A stretch of DNA of 17,700 bases from an uncultured Bacillota bacterium. GTDB lineage: Bacteria > Bacillota > Clostridia > Christensenellales > UBA1242. This document shows, piece after piece, positions 1 to 7,641 of the stretch. The stretch covers positions 1 through 17,700 of the forward strand of contig URAC01000014.1 in NCBI GenBank assembly GCA_900545735.1. The letters are read 5' to 3'. The first letter of the stretch is position 1; each line of letters begins with the position of its first letter. The notes below the pieces were generated by a model. The model was not told the DNA's origin. It did no database searches and saw only the letters and a list, made by a program, of their open reading frames with translations. Position numbers and translations under genes: made by a program.

Positions 1-35
1 AGTCTCGTGGGCTCGGAGATGTGTATAAGAGACAG
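1..35 (+). other. Nextera i7 adapter remnant (artefact)
   Basis: Not biological. Bases 2-35 are the Nextera i7-side adapter, and bases 17-35 are the 19-base Tn5 mosaic end AGATGTGTATAAGAGACAG. Base 1 (A) fits the last base of the index CATGCCTA seen in reverse complement at the other end of the window. Native sequence starts at 36. The promoter of the ABC operon has therefore been cut off. Confidence 0.98.
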
Positions 36-52
36 GTATAAAGGGTTTTACT

Positions 53-988
53 ATGAGTGTAATTAAAGTTAGTGATTTAACAAAAGATTATGGTTCTGGA
101 AGAGGTGTCTTTGATGTTTCTTTTGAAATAAACAAAGGCGAAGTTTTTGGATTTTTGGGGCCAAATGGGGCGGGAAAATCTACAACAATTAGGCACTTAA
201 TGGGCTTTTCTAAGCCTGAAAAAGGTGAAACATATATTTTGGGAATGCCATCTTTTAAAAATTATTATAAATTTTTAAACAAAGTTGGCTATATTCCTGG
301 CGAAATTGCATTGCCACAAGGGTTGACAGGTTGGCAATTTATTCGAATGATGCAAGATATGCAAAAAATACATAATGAAAGCCAATTAGCAAAAATGCTT
401 GACCTTTTTGAACTTGATGATGTTGTGCTTAAAGGTGAAACAAAGCGTATGAGTTTAGGCGTAAAAAGAAAGCTCGCCATTGTTGTTGCGTTTATGAGCG
501 ACCCAGACATTTTGATTTTAGACGAGCCAACAAGCGGACTTGACCCAGTTATGCAAGAAGTTTTTATTCAACTTATTAAGCAAGAAAAAGAAAGGGGCAA
601 GACCATTTTGTTGTCAAGCCATATTTTTTCAGAAGTCGATGCCACTTGCGATAGAATTGCCATTATCAAAGATGGAAAAATTGTGTCAGAATTTGTTGCC
701 GATGATTTAAAGCACGCATCAACAAAATTTTATAAAATAGATTTTTTCAATAATGAAGATTATCAAGACTTTAACAAGATTTGTAAAGACGGAAAAATAA
801 TTAAAATTTTAGATAAAAGTGAAAACGAGCTTTGGGTTTATATTGCCGTTGACGACAAACACATTAATTTGTTGATTGAATTATTGTCTTATTTGCCAGT
901 TAAAGAATTTTCTAACATTAAAGAATCTTTGGAAGATTATTTTATGAAATTTTATAAGGAAGATAAAGATTTTGGAGGTGCATTATAA
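53..988 (+). CDS. ABC transporter ATP-binding protein (first of a tandem pair)
   Basis: A cytoplasmic ATPase subunit of an ABC-2 type exporter, 311 residues. Visible motifs are Walker A GPNGAGKST (residues 36-44), a degenerate signature SLGVK (134-138) in place of LSGGQ, Walker B ILILDEPTSGLD (catalytic Glu about 158) and the switch His in LLSSHIF. Where the Q-loop glutamine is expected, near residue 80, the sequence reads YIPGE. About 90 residues after the ATPase core have no recognised domain, as in many ABC-2 exporter ATPases. The start is supported by AAGGG seven bases upstream. The stop overlaps the next start by one base (TAATG), so translation is probably coupled. The substrate is unknown; lantibiotic, drug or lipid export are all possible. 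The native contig begins only 17 bases upstream of the start, so a preceding operon gene cannot be excluded. Confidence 0.93.
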   Translation: MSVIKVSDLTKDYGSGRGVFDVSFEINKGEVFGFLGPNGAGKSTTIRHLMGFSKPEKGETYILGMPSFKNYYKFLNKVGYIPGEIALPQGLTGWQFIRMMQDMQKIHNESQLAKMLDLFELDDVVLKGETKRMSLGVKRKLAIVVAFMSDPDILILDEPTSGLDPVMQEVFIQLIKQEKERGKTILLSSHIFSEVDATCDRIAIIKDGKIVSEFVADDLKHASTKFYKIDFFNNEDYQDFNKICKDGKIIKILDKSENELWVYIAVDDKHINLLIELLSYLPVKEFSNIKESLEDYFMKFYKEDKDFGGAL

Positions 989-1914
989 TGGAAACGATTG
1001 AACTTCAAAATTTGACAAAAGATTATGGTGAAGGCCGCGGCATCTTTGACATCAATTTAAAAATTGAGCAAGGTGAAATGGTCGGATTTGTTGGAACAAA
1101 CGGCTCTGGCAAAACTACAACTATAAGAAATATAATGGGATTTTTAAAACCAACCAGCGGGCACGCTTATGTTAATGGGTTAGAAACTTGGCACAATGCT
1201 AGCGAAATTGCAAAAAATATAGGATATGTTCCAGGGGAAATTGCATTTCCCGATTTGCCAACAGGCACGGCATTTTTAAAGAGTCAAGCGGAATTTTTAG
1301 GCGTTAAAGATATGTCTTATGCAAACTATTTAATTGAAAAGTTGCAATTAGACCCTAAAGCCAATTTGAAAAGAATGAGCAAAGGAATGAAACAAAAGAC
1401 TGCATTAGTTGCAGCATTAATGAACAATCCTGAAATTTTGATTTTAGACGAGCCAACAACTGGGCTTGACCCACTTATGAGAATAGCCTTTTTAGATATT
1501 ATTAAAGAAGAACATAAAAAGGGCAAAACAATTTTAATGAGCAGTCATTTGTTCAATGAAATGGAAGACAGTTGCGATAGGGTTGTTTTGATAGATCACG
1601 GCCGTATAATCGCTATTGCAGATATGGACAAAGATGTAAGAAATCGTCCTTGCAAAGATTTTAAAATTGAGTTTAAAACGCACGAAGATTATGAACAATT
1701 TAAAAAATTAGATTACAAAGTTATTAGGGACCAGGAACAATACAATCAAGTTACAATAAACATAAACAATGATGAAATAAATAAACTTTTTAAAAGCTTA
1801 CATAATTTTGATGTTAAGTTTATTGCGGAAGTTAAATATACACTAGAAAAGCATTTTAAAAATATTTTATTGAACAATAAAATTTTAGAAAATAAGTTTA
1901 AGGAGGGAAATTGA
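988..1914 (+). CDS. ABC transporter ATP-binding protein (second of a tandem pair)
   Basis: A 308-residue paralogue of the preceding ATPase; the N-termini align without gaps (both read LTKDYG at residues 9-14). Walker A GTNGSGKTT lies at residues 36-44, YVPGE at 80-84 replaces the usual Q-loop, the signature is SKGMK (131-135), and Walker B is LILDEPTTGLD (catalytic Glu about 155), followed by the switch His in MSSHLF. GGAGG at 974-978, nine bases before the ATG, lies inside the previous gene. Two different ATPases followed by one permease suggest a heterodimeric nucleotide-binding pair. The two copies have diverged substantially, so this is an old duplication and not an assembly duplicate. 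The stop is TGA, one base before the permease start. Confidence 0.93.
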   Translation: METIELQNLTKDYGEGRGIFDINLKIEQGEMVGFVGTNGSGKTTTIRNIMGFLKPTSGHAYVNGLETWHNASEIAKNIGYVPGEIAFPDLPTGTAFLKSQAEFLGVKDMSYANYLIEKLQLDPKANLKRMSKGMKQKTALVAALMNNPEILILDEPTTGLDPLMRIAFLDIIKEEHKKGKTILMSSHLFNEMEDSCDRVVLIDHGRIIAIADMDKDVRNRPCKDFKIEFKTHEDYEQFKKLDYKVIRDQEQYNQVTININNDEINKLFKSLHNFDVKFIAEVKYTLEKHFKNILLNNKILENKFKEGN

Positions 1915-1915
1915 T

Positions 1916-3433
1916 ATGTTTAGCAAAGCACTTTTTAAACAGACTTGTAAAGCAAATGGCTTGATGTGGGCAATCATAACTATTGCTGTTTGTTTTATGC
2001 TGGCTTGCGTTATGTTAATTTCTGGAAGCGGAAATATTTCAGCTATGACAGAAGGAATCAGCGACACTATTATTGACAGCACGATTGAAGCCTATATGAA
2101 GAAAAGAGCAATCAATTATTATGAAATTTCTTCATCTGCATTGAATGCTTTTGATAAATATTATATGGAAGAATATGCTGTAACTGGCGACCCAGCCACT
2201 GCTTATGTAAATGCAATAAACAAATTGAGTTTGTATACTTCAGCAGTAATTGAGTCGCTCGGCTATGAAGCAGGCAGCAGCGAAGCACAAGAAATTGAAG
2301 GGGTTATCTTTTTTGTTTTAAACCCTAATCATCAATTTGATGCACAATACACTGCGGTTGGCGAAACTGCACCTGCATATGACTTGTCTTCAATCACTTC
2401 TAGTGAACGACAAGAATATATTTCAGATTATGCAAGGAACAATTCTTCAATATTTTTGGCAGCAAATATGATTAATGAAGAAAATATTGATAAAATTTTA
2501 AATCAATTAGCGGCTTTTAAAATAACATTAGAAAAATACGCTGAATATGGCTATGCCGGAGCAGAAGGATATCAAAATATAAAATCCATTTCTCAAGATT
2601 CACTTGTTACATATATTGCTAGATATAACTATGAATTTGGTCTCATAGATACATCATCTATGACAGAATTAGAAATTGCTGCCAAACAAAAGGAAATCAA
2701 AAATAGCATAGAAAGCGATATTACTTCCAGTTTTATTTCCACTTTGCCAAAAGATGTTTCTGATGGGCTTTCCGAGCTTGGCGAAATGGATATGTATAGT
2801 ATGATAATCGGCTCTATTTTCTTTAAAATGGCAGGCTTGTTATTGCCAATCATCTATATGATTATGGTTGCAAACAATATGATTGCAGGTCAAGTTGATA
2901 GTGGCTCTATGGCATATATTTTATCGACATCAACAAAAAGGAAACAAGTTGTCTTTACTCAAGCATTGTATTTAGTTTCTTCATTATTTGCAATGTTTGC
3001 ATTGACAACGATAACAAGCGTTGTGTGCTTAAAAATTGTCAATTTAAAAACTGTGGGATTGGACTATGTAGATTTGATATTATTAAATCTTGGAGCATTT
3101 TTGACGATGTTTGCAATGAGTGGAATTTCCTTTATGGCTTCTTGTCTATTCAATAGGAGTAAACATTCTATGAGTATTGGCGGCGGCTTAAATATGTTCT
3201 TCTTGGTTGCATCAATGCTTGGACTATTTGGTTCAAAAATTATGCCTTCAGTTGTAAGACTGAGCTCTTTAAATTTCTTCAATTATGTAACAATCATAAG
3301 TTTGTTCGACGCTGATTCAATTTTGGCGGGGACAACTACATTTATTTGGAAACTGGCAATACTTGCTGGAATTGGAATAATCTGTTACATAATTGGAAGC
3401 ATTAGATTTCAAAAGAAAGATTTGCCGTTATAA
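1916..3433 (+). CDS. ABC-2 type permease with large extracytoplasmic domain
   Basis: The membrane subunit of the exporter, 505 residues. Helix 1 (about residues 16-36) is followed by about 255 mostly polar residues that should lie outside the membrane, then five more helices at about 293-322, 345-370, 385-412, 421-440 and 480-497. Six helices with this long first loop fit the ABC-2 family. A basic segment (STKRKQ, around residues 340-345) between helices fits a cytoplasmic coupling region. AGGAGGG at 1901-1907 lies nine bases before the ATG, and only one base separates it from the previous stop, so the three genes form one operon. The protein ends in a short basic tail followed by a strong hairpin terminator. 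The transported substrate cannot be read from the sequence. Confidence 0.9.
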   Translation: MFSKALFKQTCKANGLMWAIITIAVCFMLACVMLISGSGNISAMTEGISDTIIDSTIEAYMKKRAINYYEISSSALNAFDKYYMEEYAVTGDPATAYVNAINKLSLYTSAVIESLGYEAGSSEAQEIEGVIFFVLNPNHQFDAQYTAVGETAPAYDLSSITSSERQEYISDYARNNSSIFLAANMINEENIDKILNQLAAFKITLEKYAEYGYAGAEGYQNIKSISQDSLVTYIARYNYEFGLIDTSSMTELEIAAKQKEIKNSIESDITSSFISTLPKDVSDGLSELGEMDMYSMIIGSIFFKMAGLLLPIIYMIMVANNMIAGQVDSGSMAYILSTSTKRKQVVFTQALYLVSSLFAMFALTTITSVVCLKIVNLKTVGLDYVDLILLNLGAFLTMFAMSGISFMASCLFNRSKHSMSIGGGLNMFFLVASMLGLFGSKIMPSVVRLSSLNFFNYVTIISLFDADSILAGTTTFIWKLAILAGIGIICYIIGSIRFQKKDLPL

Positions 3434-3438
3434 AGCAT

Positions 3439-3468
3439 AAAAAATCCACCAAATTGGTGGATTTTTTT
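3439..3468. terminator. Bidirectional rho-independent terminator
   Basis: The stem AAATCCACC / GGTGGATTT with loop AAATT has seven T on the + side (3462-3468) and six A on the left (3439-3444), so it can stop transcription from both the ABC operon and the convergent gene at 3467. It overlaps the stop codon of the minus-strand gene. Confidence 0.9.
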
Positions 3469-5383
3469 ATGGTTCTAAAGTGTTGGATTTTTTAAGAATA
3501 GTATTTTTAACTGTTGTGATTGTATCAAAATATTTGTTTTTAATATTTTGTTTTCTTAAATAAATTTCTTTCATGCTTTCTTCGTTTAATTCTTGAGAAG
3601 TAGCAAATTGTTTAAATTCTTTTAACTCTTCAACGCATTCTTGAGAATTTTTTAACAGTTCTTGCTTTTCTACAGTTTTTGCACCTTTTCCCCAAACTGT
3701 GTTGTAATCTTCCATAATTTTAATAGTCTTGTCTGTGTTATTTATCAAAGTGTTAAAGTTGTTAACCATTATTTCTTGATTTTTCGCTTTTTCCGCTTCT
3801 GCCTTTTTTGCTGCTTTATCCACTTTTTCTTGTTTTGGAGCTTTTTCTGTAACTGTTTTTTTCTCTTTAGTTTTTTGTTGTTTTTTGCTTTTTTCTTCAA
3901 CTTTTTCTTTAGATTTTTCTGCAGACTTGTTTTTCTTGGCATTTTTTCTATTTTTCATAGAAGCTGCTATATAATCTTTGGCGCTTGCCATTGTTGGAAT
4001 GCCAACCGCAAAGAACAACAAGCCAGAAAGAATTGTAACTATCAAAGGAATGCCAGGAGCTAAGAATGATGCAAGGCAAAGTGCCAATGCTGCCAAAGCA
4101 GTGAATCCGCCAATCAAGATTTGCCATAAAGGCTTTTTGTTGTTGCTTTTTCCTTTCTTTTCTTCTTGCTTATCTTGTTTATCATTGTTGTTGCTGTTGT
4201 TGTTTTGCTGAGTGTTTTCTTCAGCCTTTTCTTCAGTCTTTTCTTCAGTTTGCTCTTGCTCTTCGACTGGTTGTTGCCCTTCAGCTTCTACTTGTTCTGG
4301 TTGAGTGTTTGCAAGTGTTTCAGTGCTATCGTTAATGACAATATCATTGTCAACATTGTCATCGACATTGCTTGCAATTCCCATAGTTAAATCTTCTTTT
4401 TCAATGTTGCTTTCCAAAGTGCTAATTCCAAATTTTACGCCAGGGTTAGTTAAACTTTTGATTGACTCAACTTGCAAACTTTCGATATTTTCATTTGTTT
4501 CGTCAACAACTTTTTCGCCTGAAAGATATTTTTCTGGCAAAAATTCTACAATTTCATTTACAATTTCAGGGCTAACGCCATCAAGCAATTTTGAATTTTT
4601 AGATTCGCCAACTTTTTCATTGGATTTGTCAAATCTTACAATAATATCTTTTTTGCCGGTTTTGCCAGATTCGTCCATATCTGGAACTATTTTTAAGCCA
4701 GCATAAACTTCTTTCAATTCAACGCCGTCACCGACAAGGATTCTGTCACCATACAAGGCAATTCTTAAAGATTGACCTTTTTTGCCGATGTTTGTCCATT
4801 CTTTAACTTTTATATTAGGTGTTCCGTTTTCTTCCAAAGTTTTTAAGTTCTCAAACATTTGGGCAGGAAGGGCACATCTCTTTGCTTTTTTGCTTGCTCT
4901 AAGTTTAATTGATGCATTTTCGTTTTTTGTTAACTCAACAATATTTTTTGGAAGGTCAACATCTATAAATTTATCTTCAAGCGCAAGAAGGGTTGTTTGA
5001 ACTCCGTTCTTATCGTGAACGATTCCGTTTGATTTGATTGTTAAATTTCCAAAGGATTTTACATCTAAATTTTCAAGCTGAAAAGAGATGTCTTCGTTGG
5101 CATACATAGTTGTGTTTTTAATCTTGTAAACATCATAATTTTCATTTCCGCCATCTGAAAAAATTTGCAAATCTTTTAATGATTCAGTATTTTTATTGAC
5201 CATCAAATACATTTGACCGTTTTGATTGATTATAGAACAAATTGGCGTTTTGTCATCTGTCAAATTTTTACCAAAATTTATGATGTTGTCAAATTCGCTA
5301 AAATTAACCTGTTGAGCGCCAATAAGTGAATATTTTCCGCTATCAAGTTTTTTTTGAGGAATTTCAAATGAATTTTTAGTCAT
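3467..5383 (-). CDS. Uncharacterised membrane protein with acidic and Lys-rich low-complexity regions
   Basis: 638 residues; I recognise no family. Residues 1 to about 340 look folded and mostly soluble, with mixed strands and no motif I can name. About 350-417 is low complexity, first Glu/Gln-rich and then Asn/Lys-rich. A hydrophobic hairpin at about 418-466 (starting PLWQILIGG, with a Pro-Gly turn) gives two membrane helices. About 470-540 is strongly Lys/Glu-rich, and the last 100 residues look alpha-helical and coiled-coil-like. There is no signal peptide, so the topology is probably a large N-terminal domain and a C-terminal helical domain on the same side of the membrane, by inference the cytoplasm. 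The start is supported by AAAGGAGA just upstream (minus strand) and a near-perfect promoter at 5413-5441. It is monocistronic. Many antisense open frames across the Lys-rich part are shadows. Confidence 0.85.
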   Translation of the reverse strand: MTKNSFEIPQKKLDSGKYSLIGAQQVNFSEFDNIINFGKNLTDDKTPICSIINQNGQMYLMVNKNTESLKDLQIFSDGGNENYDVYKIKNTTMYANEDISFQLENLDVKSFGNLTIKSNGIVHDKNGVQTTLLALEDKFIDVDLPKNIVELTKNENASIKLRASKKAKRCALPAQMFENLKTLEENGTPNIKVKEWTNIGKKGQSLRIALYGDRILVGDGVELKEVYAGLKIVPDMDESGKTGKKDIIVRFDKSNEKVGESKNSKLLDGVSPEIVNEIVEFLPEKYLSGEKVVDETNENIESLQVESIKSLTNPGVKFGISTLESNIEKEDLTMGIASNVDDNVDNDIVINDSTETLANTQPEQVEAEGQQPVEEQEQTEEKTEEKAEENTQQNNNSNNNDKQDKQEEKKGKSNNKKPLWQILIGGFTALAALALCLASFLAPGIPLIVTILSGLLFFAVGIPTMASAKDYIAASMKNRKNAKKNKSAEKSKEKVEEKSKKQQKTKEKKTVTEKAPKQEKVDKAAKKAEAEKAKNQEIMVNNFNTLINNTDKTIKIMEDYNTVWGKGAKTVEKQELLKNSQECVEELKEFKQFATSQELNEESMKEIYLRKQNIKNKYFDTITTVKNTILKKSNTLEP

Positions 5384-5412
5384 AATGTTCTCCTTTCATT
5401 TATAATGTTGAA

Positions 5413-5441
5413 ATTATAACAAAAAATTTAGTTAATGTCAA
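5413..5441 (-). promoter_or_regulatory. Sigma-A type promoter for the 638-residue membrane protein
   Basis: On the minus strand TTGACA (5436-5441) and TATAAT (5413-5418) are separated by 17 bases, a perfect consensus match. The predicted start is near 5406, giving a leader of about 23 bases with AAAGGAGA before the ATG. Confidence 0.85.
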
Positions 5442-5499
5442 TATATAATCTTAAGGCATTAAAAACGCTAAATTAGTTTAAAAAAGTTATAAAAAATAG

Positions 5500-5528
5500 T
5501 TGCAAAAGATTTTTTTTTATGCTAATAT
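5500..5528 (+). promoter_or_regulatory. Promoter for tuf
   Basis: TTGCAA (5500-5505), a 17-base spacer with a T8 tract, and TAATAT (5523-5528). It is followed by a leader of about 44 bases ending in AAGGAGAG (5562-5569), nine bases before the ATG. It is divergent from the promoter at 5413-5441. Confidence 0.7.
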
Positions 5529-5578
5529 AGTGGCGAATTGGAGATTATCCAAAATTTTTTTAAGGAGAGATATTAAAA

Positions 5579-6781
5579 ATGGCAAAGGAAAAATTTGACA
5601 GAAGCAAACCACACGTTAACATTGGTACTATCGGCCACGTTGACCATGGTAAAACTACTTTAACTGCAGCAATCACTTTCTATAGCTCATTAAAGGGCAA
5701 TGCAGCAGCTATGAAGTATGATGATATCGACAAAGCGCCTGAAGAAAAGGCAAGAGGTATTACAATTAATACTGCTCACGTCGAATATCAAACAGATAAA
5801 AGGCACTACGCTCACGTAGACTGCCCAGGACACGCTGACTATGTTAAAAATATGATTACAGGTGCAGCGCAAATGGATGGAGCAATCTTAGTTGTTTCAG
5901 CCGCTGATGGTCCTATGCCTCAAACAAGAGAACACATTCTTCTTGCTCGTCAAGTTGGCGTTCCTTATATCATTGTTTTCATGAATAAGGTTGACCAAGT
6001 TGATGACCCAGAACTTCTTGAACTTGTTGAAATGGAAATTAGAGACCTTCTTTCATCTTATGGATTCCCAGGAGATACAACACCAATCATTAAAGGTTCA
6101 GCTCTTAAAGCTCTTGAAGCTTGCCAAGCTGGAGATGTTAATAGTGAATGGTGCAAACCAATTCAAGAACTTCTTGATGCAGTTGACGCATATATTCCAG
6201 AACCACAAAGAGATACAGATAAACCTTTCTTGATGCCAGTTGAAGACGTATTCACAATCACAGGTCGTGGTACAGTTGCAACAGGTAGAGTAGAAAGAGG
6301 AACTGTTAAAGTAGGCGACACAGTTGAAATTGTTGGTATGGGTTCAAACAAACAAACAGTTATCACTGGCGTTGAAATGTTCAGAAAACTTCTTGATGAA
6401 GCTCGTGCAGGAGATAACGTAGGTCTTCTTCTTCGTGGAATTCAAAGAAACGAAATCGAAAGAGGACAAGTTCTCTGCAAACCAGGTTCAATTAAACCTC
6501 ACACAGAATTCAAAGCTGAAGTTTACGTTCTTAAGAAAGAAGAAGGCGGACGCCACACACCATTCTTCAATGGCTATCGTCCACAATTCTATTTCAGAAC
6601 AACAGACGTTACAGGAACTATTGAACTTCCACAAGGCGTTGAAATGGTTATGCCAGGCGACAATGTTAGCATGACAATCAAACTTATCACACCTATCGCT
6701 ATTGAACAAGGATTGCGTTTCGCTATCCGTGAAGGTGGTAGAACTGTTGGTTCAGGTGTTGTTTCAGCAATTATCGCTTAA
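5579..6781 (+). CDS. tuf: Translation elongation factor Tu
   Basis: EF-Tu delivers aminoacyl-tRNA to the ribosome as a GTP complex in the cytoplasm. All three domains are present in 400 residues, a normal length. The GTPase motifs are intact: GHVDHGKT (19-26), the switch I ARGITIN segment with its conserved Thr (T62), DCPGH with the catalytic His85 (81-85), NKVD (136-139) and GSAL. The C-terminus GGRTVGSGVVSAIIA is typical of domain 3. The gene stands alone between its own promoter and a terminator, not next to fusA or rpsL as in the str operon, so it may be a separately placed single copy or one of two tuf copies. Codon use is strongly biased (many CTT, AGA and GAA codons), as expected for a highly expressed gene. 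Confidence 0.99.
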   Translation: MAKEKFDRSKPHVNIGTIGHVDHGKTTLTAAITFYSSLKGNAAAMKYDDIDKAPEEKARGITINTAHVEYQTDKRHYAHVDCPGHADYVKNMITGAAQMDGAILVVSAADGPMPQTREHILLARQVGVPYIIVFMNKVDQVDDPELLELVEMEIRDLLSSYGFPGDTTPIIKGSALKALEACQAGDVNSEWCKPIQELLDAVDAYIPEPQRDTDKPFLMPVEDVFTITGRGTVATGRVERGTVKVGDTVEIVGMGSNKQTVITGVEMFRKLLDEARAGDNVGLLLRGIQRNEIERGQVLCKPGSIKPHTEFKAEVYVLKKEEGGRHTPFFNGYRPQFYFRTTDVTGTIELPQGVEMVMPGDNVSMTIKLITPIAIEQGLRFAIREGGRTVGSGVVSAIIA

Positions 6782-6801
6782 TCGAAATAGAAATTAAAAA
6801 G

Positions 6802-6826
6802 CACTCACAATCGTGGGTGTTTTTTT
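6802..6826 (+). terminator. Rho-independent terminator after tuf
   Basis: The stem CACTCAC / GTGGGTG (one G-T pair) with loop AATC is followed by T7 at 6820-6826. It lies 20 bases after the tuf stop. Confidence 0.9.
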
Positions 6827-6841
6827 GTTGATTAGCAAAAG

Positions 6842-7546
6842 TTGGGGAGTTTTTGCATATATATTTATGTGAGATGTTATAGAGAGAAGAAAAAACTCTC
6901 GGTGAAGCAAAAAACGGGGATTGTCATTGCCGTTATTCTTCTTTTTGTTATTGGAATATTGTTATATATTGAATATGTAGTTAATCCAATTATTTTACAA
7001 ACAAGTGAAGCAAAGGTTAATGCTTTGGCGCAAAAGGCGGTTGGAAGTGCAATTTTTGAAGTTGTCAGCGATACAGATATTTATGGAAATTTAATAAATA
7101 TTAACAAAGATAATGATGGAAATATAACAATGATATCCACAAATGCCATTCAAATGAACTTGCTTGCAAGGCGGCTATCCAGGCTGGCGCAGCAGAAACT
7201 GGACGAGATTGGCAGCCAGGGGATTAAAATTCCGATTGGAACATTCAGCGGAATGCCAATTTTGGCGGGTCGTGGACCTTCAATAACTATAACAGTAACT
7301 CCGATTGGGGCGATGTCTACGAAATTTCATAGTGAATTTACGCAAGCGGGGGTCAATCAGACTTTGCACAAGATTTATGTAAATTTATCTGCTAGTGTAA
7401 GCATAGTTTTGCCTACTGCAAATTTAAAAATTCAAACAAATACTCAAGTTTTGATGTGTGAAAGCATTATTGTTGGAAAAGTCCCAGAAGCATACTTAAA
7501 TTCATATTCTTTAGATGAAATGATGAATTTAATTCCAAGGACTTAA
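6842..7546 (+). CDS. yunB: Sporulation protein YunB family
   Basis: YunB is a membrane-anchored protein of the sporulation programme (SigE-dependent in Bacillus); its molecular role is not well defined. The frame has a basic N-terminus, one membrane helix (about residues 25-47, TGIVIAVILLFVIG), then the family's characteristic run: VNP just after the helix, N-A repeats near 60-70, DGNITMISTNA, and the conserved GPSITITVTPIG block followed by the F-x-x-AGVNQTLHKIY region and a C-terminal GKVPEAYLN. The assignment rests on recalled family features. The start is uncertain. The longest frame begins with TTG at 6842 but has no good ribosome site. GTG at 6869 and GTG at 6902 (after AGAGAGAAG) are alternatives, and both keep the membrane helix. 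A short stretch around 7165-7230 is more GC-rich than the rest of the gene. Confidence 0.8.
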   Translation: MGSFCIYIYVRCYREKKKLSVKQKTGIVIAVILLFVIGILLYIEYVVNPIILQTSEAKVNALAQKAVGSAIFEVVSDTDIYGNLININKDNDGNITMISTNAIQMNLLARRLSRLAQQKLDEIGSQGIKIPIGTFSGMPILAGRGPSITITVTPIGAMSTKFHSEFTQAGVNQTLHKIYVNLSASVSIVLPTANLKIQTNTQVLMCESIIVGKVPEAYLNSYSLDEMMNLIPRT

Positions 7547-7593
7547 AAACCTTTAAAATCCAAATAATTTTGCATTTTTATTAAAACTATATA

Positions 7594-7622
7594 TTGACAA
7601 AATTGTAATTTTGTTTTATACT
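7594..7622 (+). promoter_or_regulatory. Promoter for the 1090-residue surface protein
   Basis: TTGACA (7594-7599) and TATACT (7617-7622) with a 17-base spacer. The expected transcription start is near 7629, so the leader is only about 13 bases and begins with the Shine-Dalgarno AAGGAG (7630-7635). Confidence 0.75.
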
Positions 7623-7636
7623 CCTTGACAAGGAGT
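7620..7636. promoter_or_regulatory. 17-bp perfect palindrome over the -10, start point and ribosome site
   Basis: ACTCCTT, GAC, AAGGAGT: seven-base arms with a three-base centre. It overlaps the end of the -10 element, the predicted start point and the whole Shine-Dalgarno. The left arm lies upstream of the predicted start, so it would act as a DNA operator more readily than as an RNA hairpin. The match could partly be chance, because the right arm is constrained as a ribosome site. Confidence 0.45.
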
Positions 7637-7641
7637 GAGAT

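Noticed and set aside
53..1914. Tandem ATPase genes as an assembly duplication
   Set aside because: The two copies differ throughout and share only family motifs, so they are true paralogues.
3662..5000. Several + strand open frames opposite the 638-residue gene
   Set aside because: They mirror Lys- and Glu-rich codons of the minus-strand gene (Phe/Ser/Leu-rich) and lack ribosome sites.
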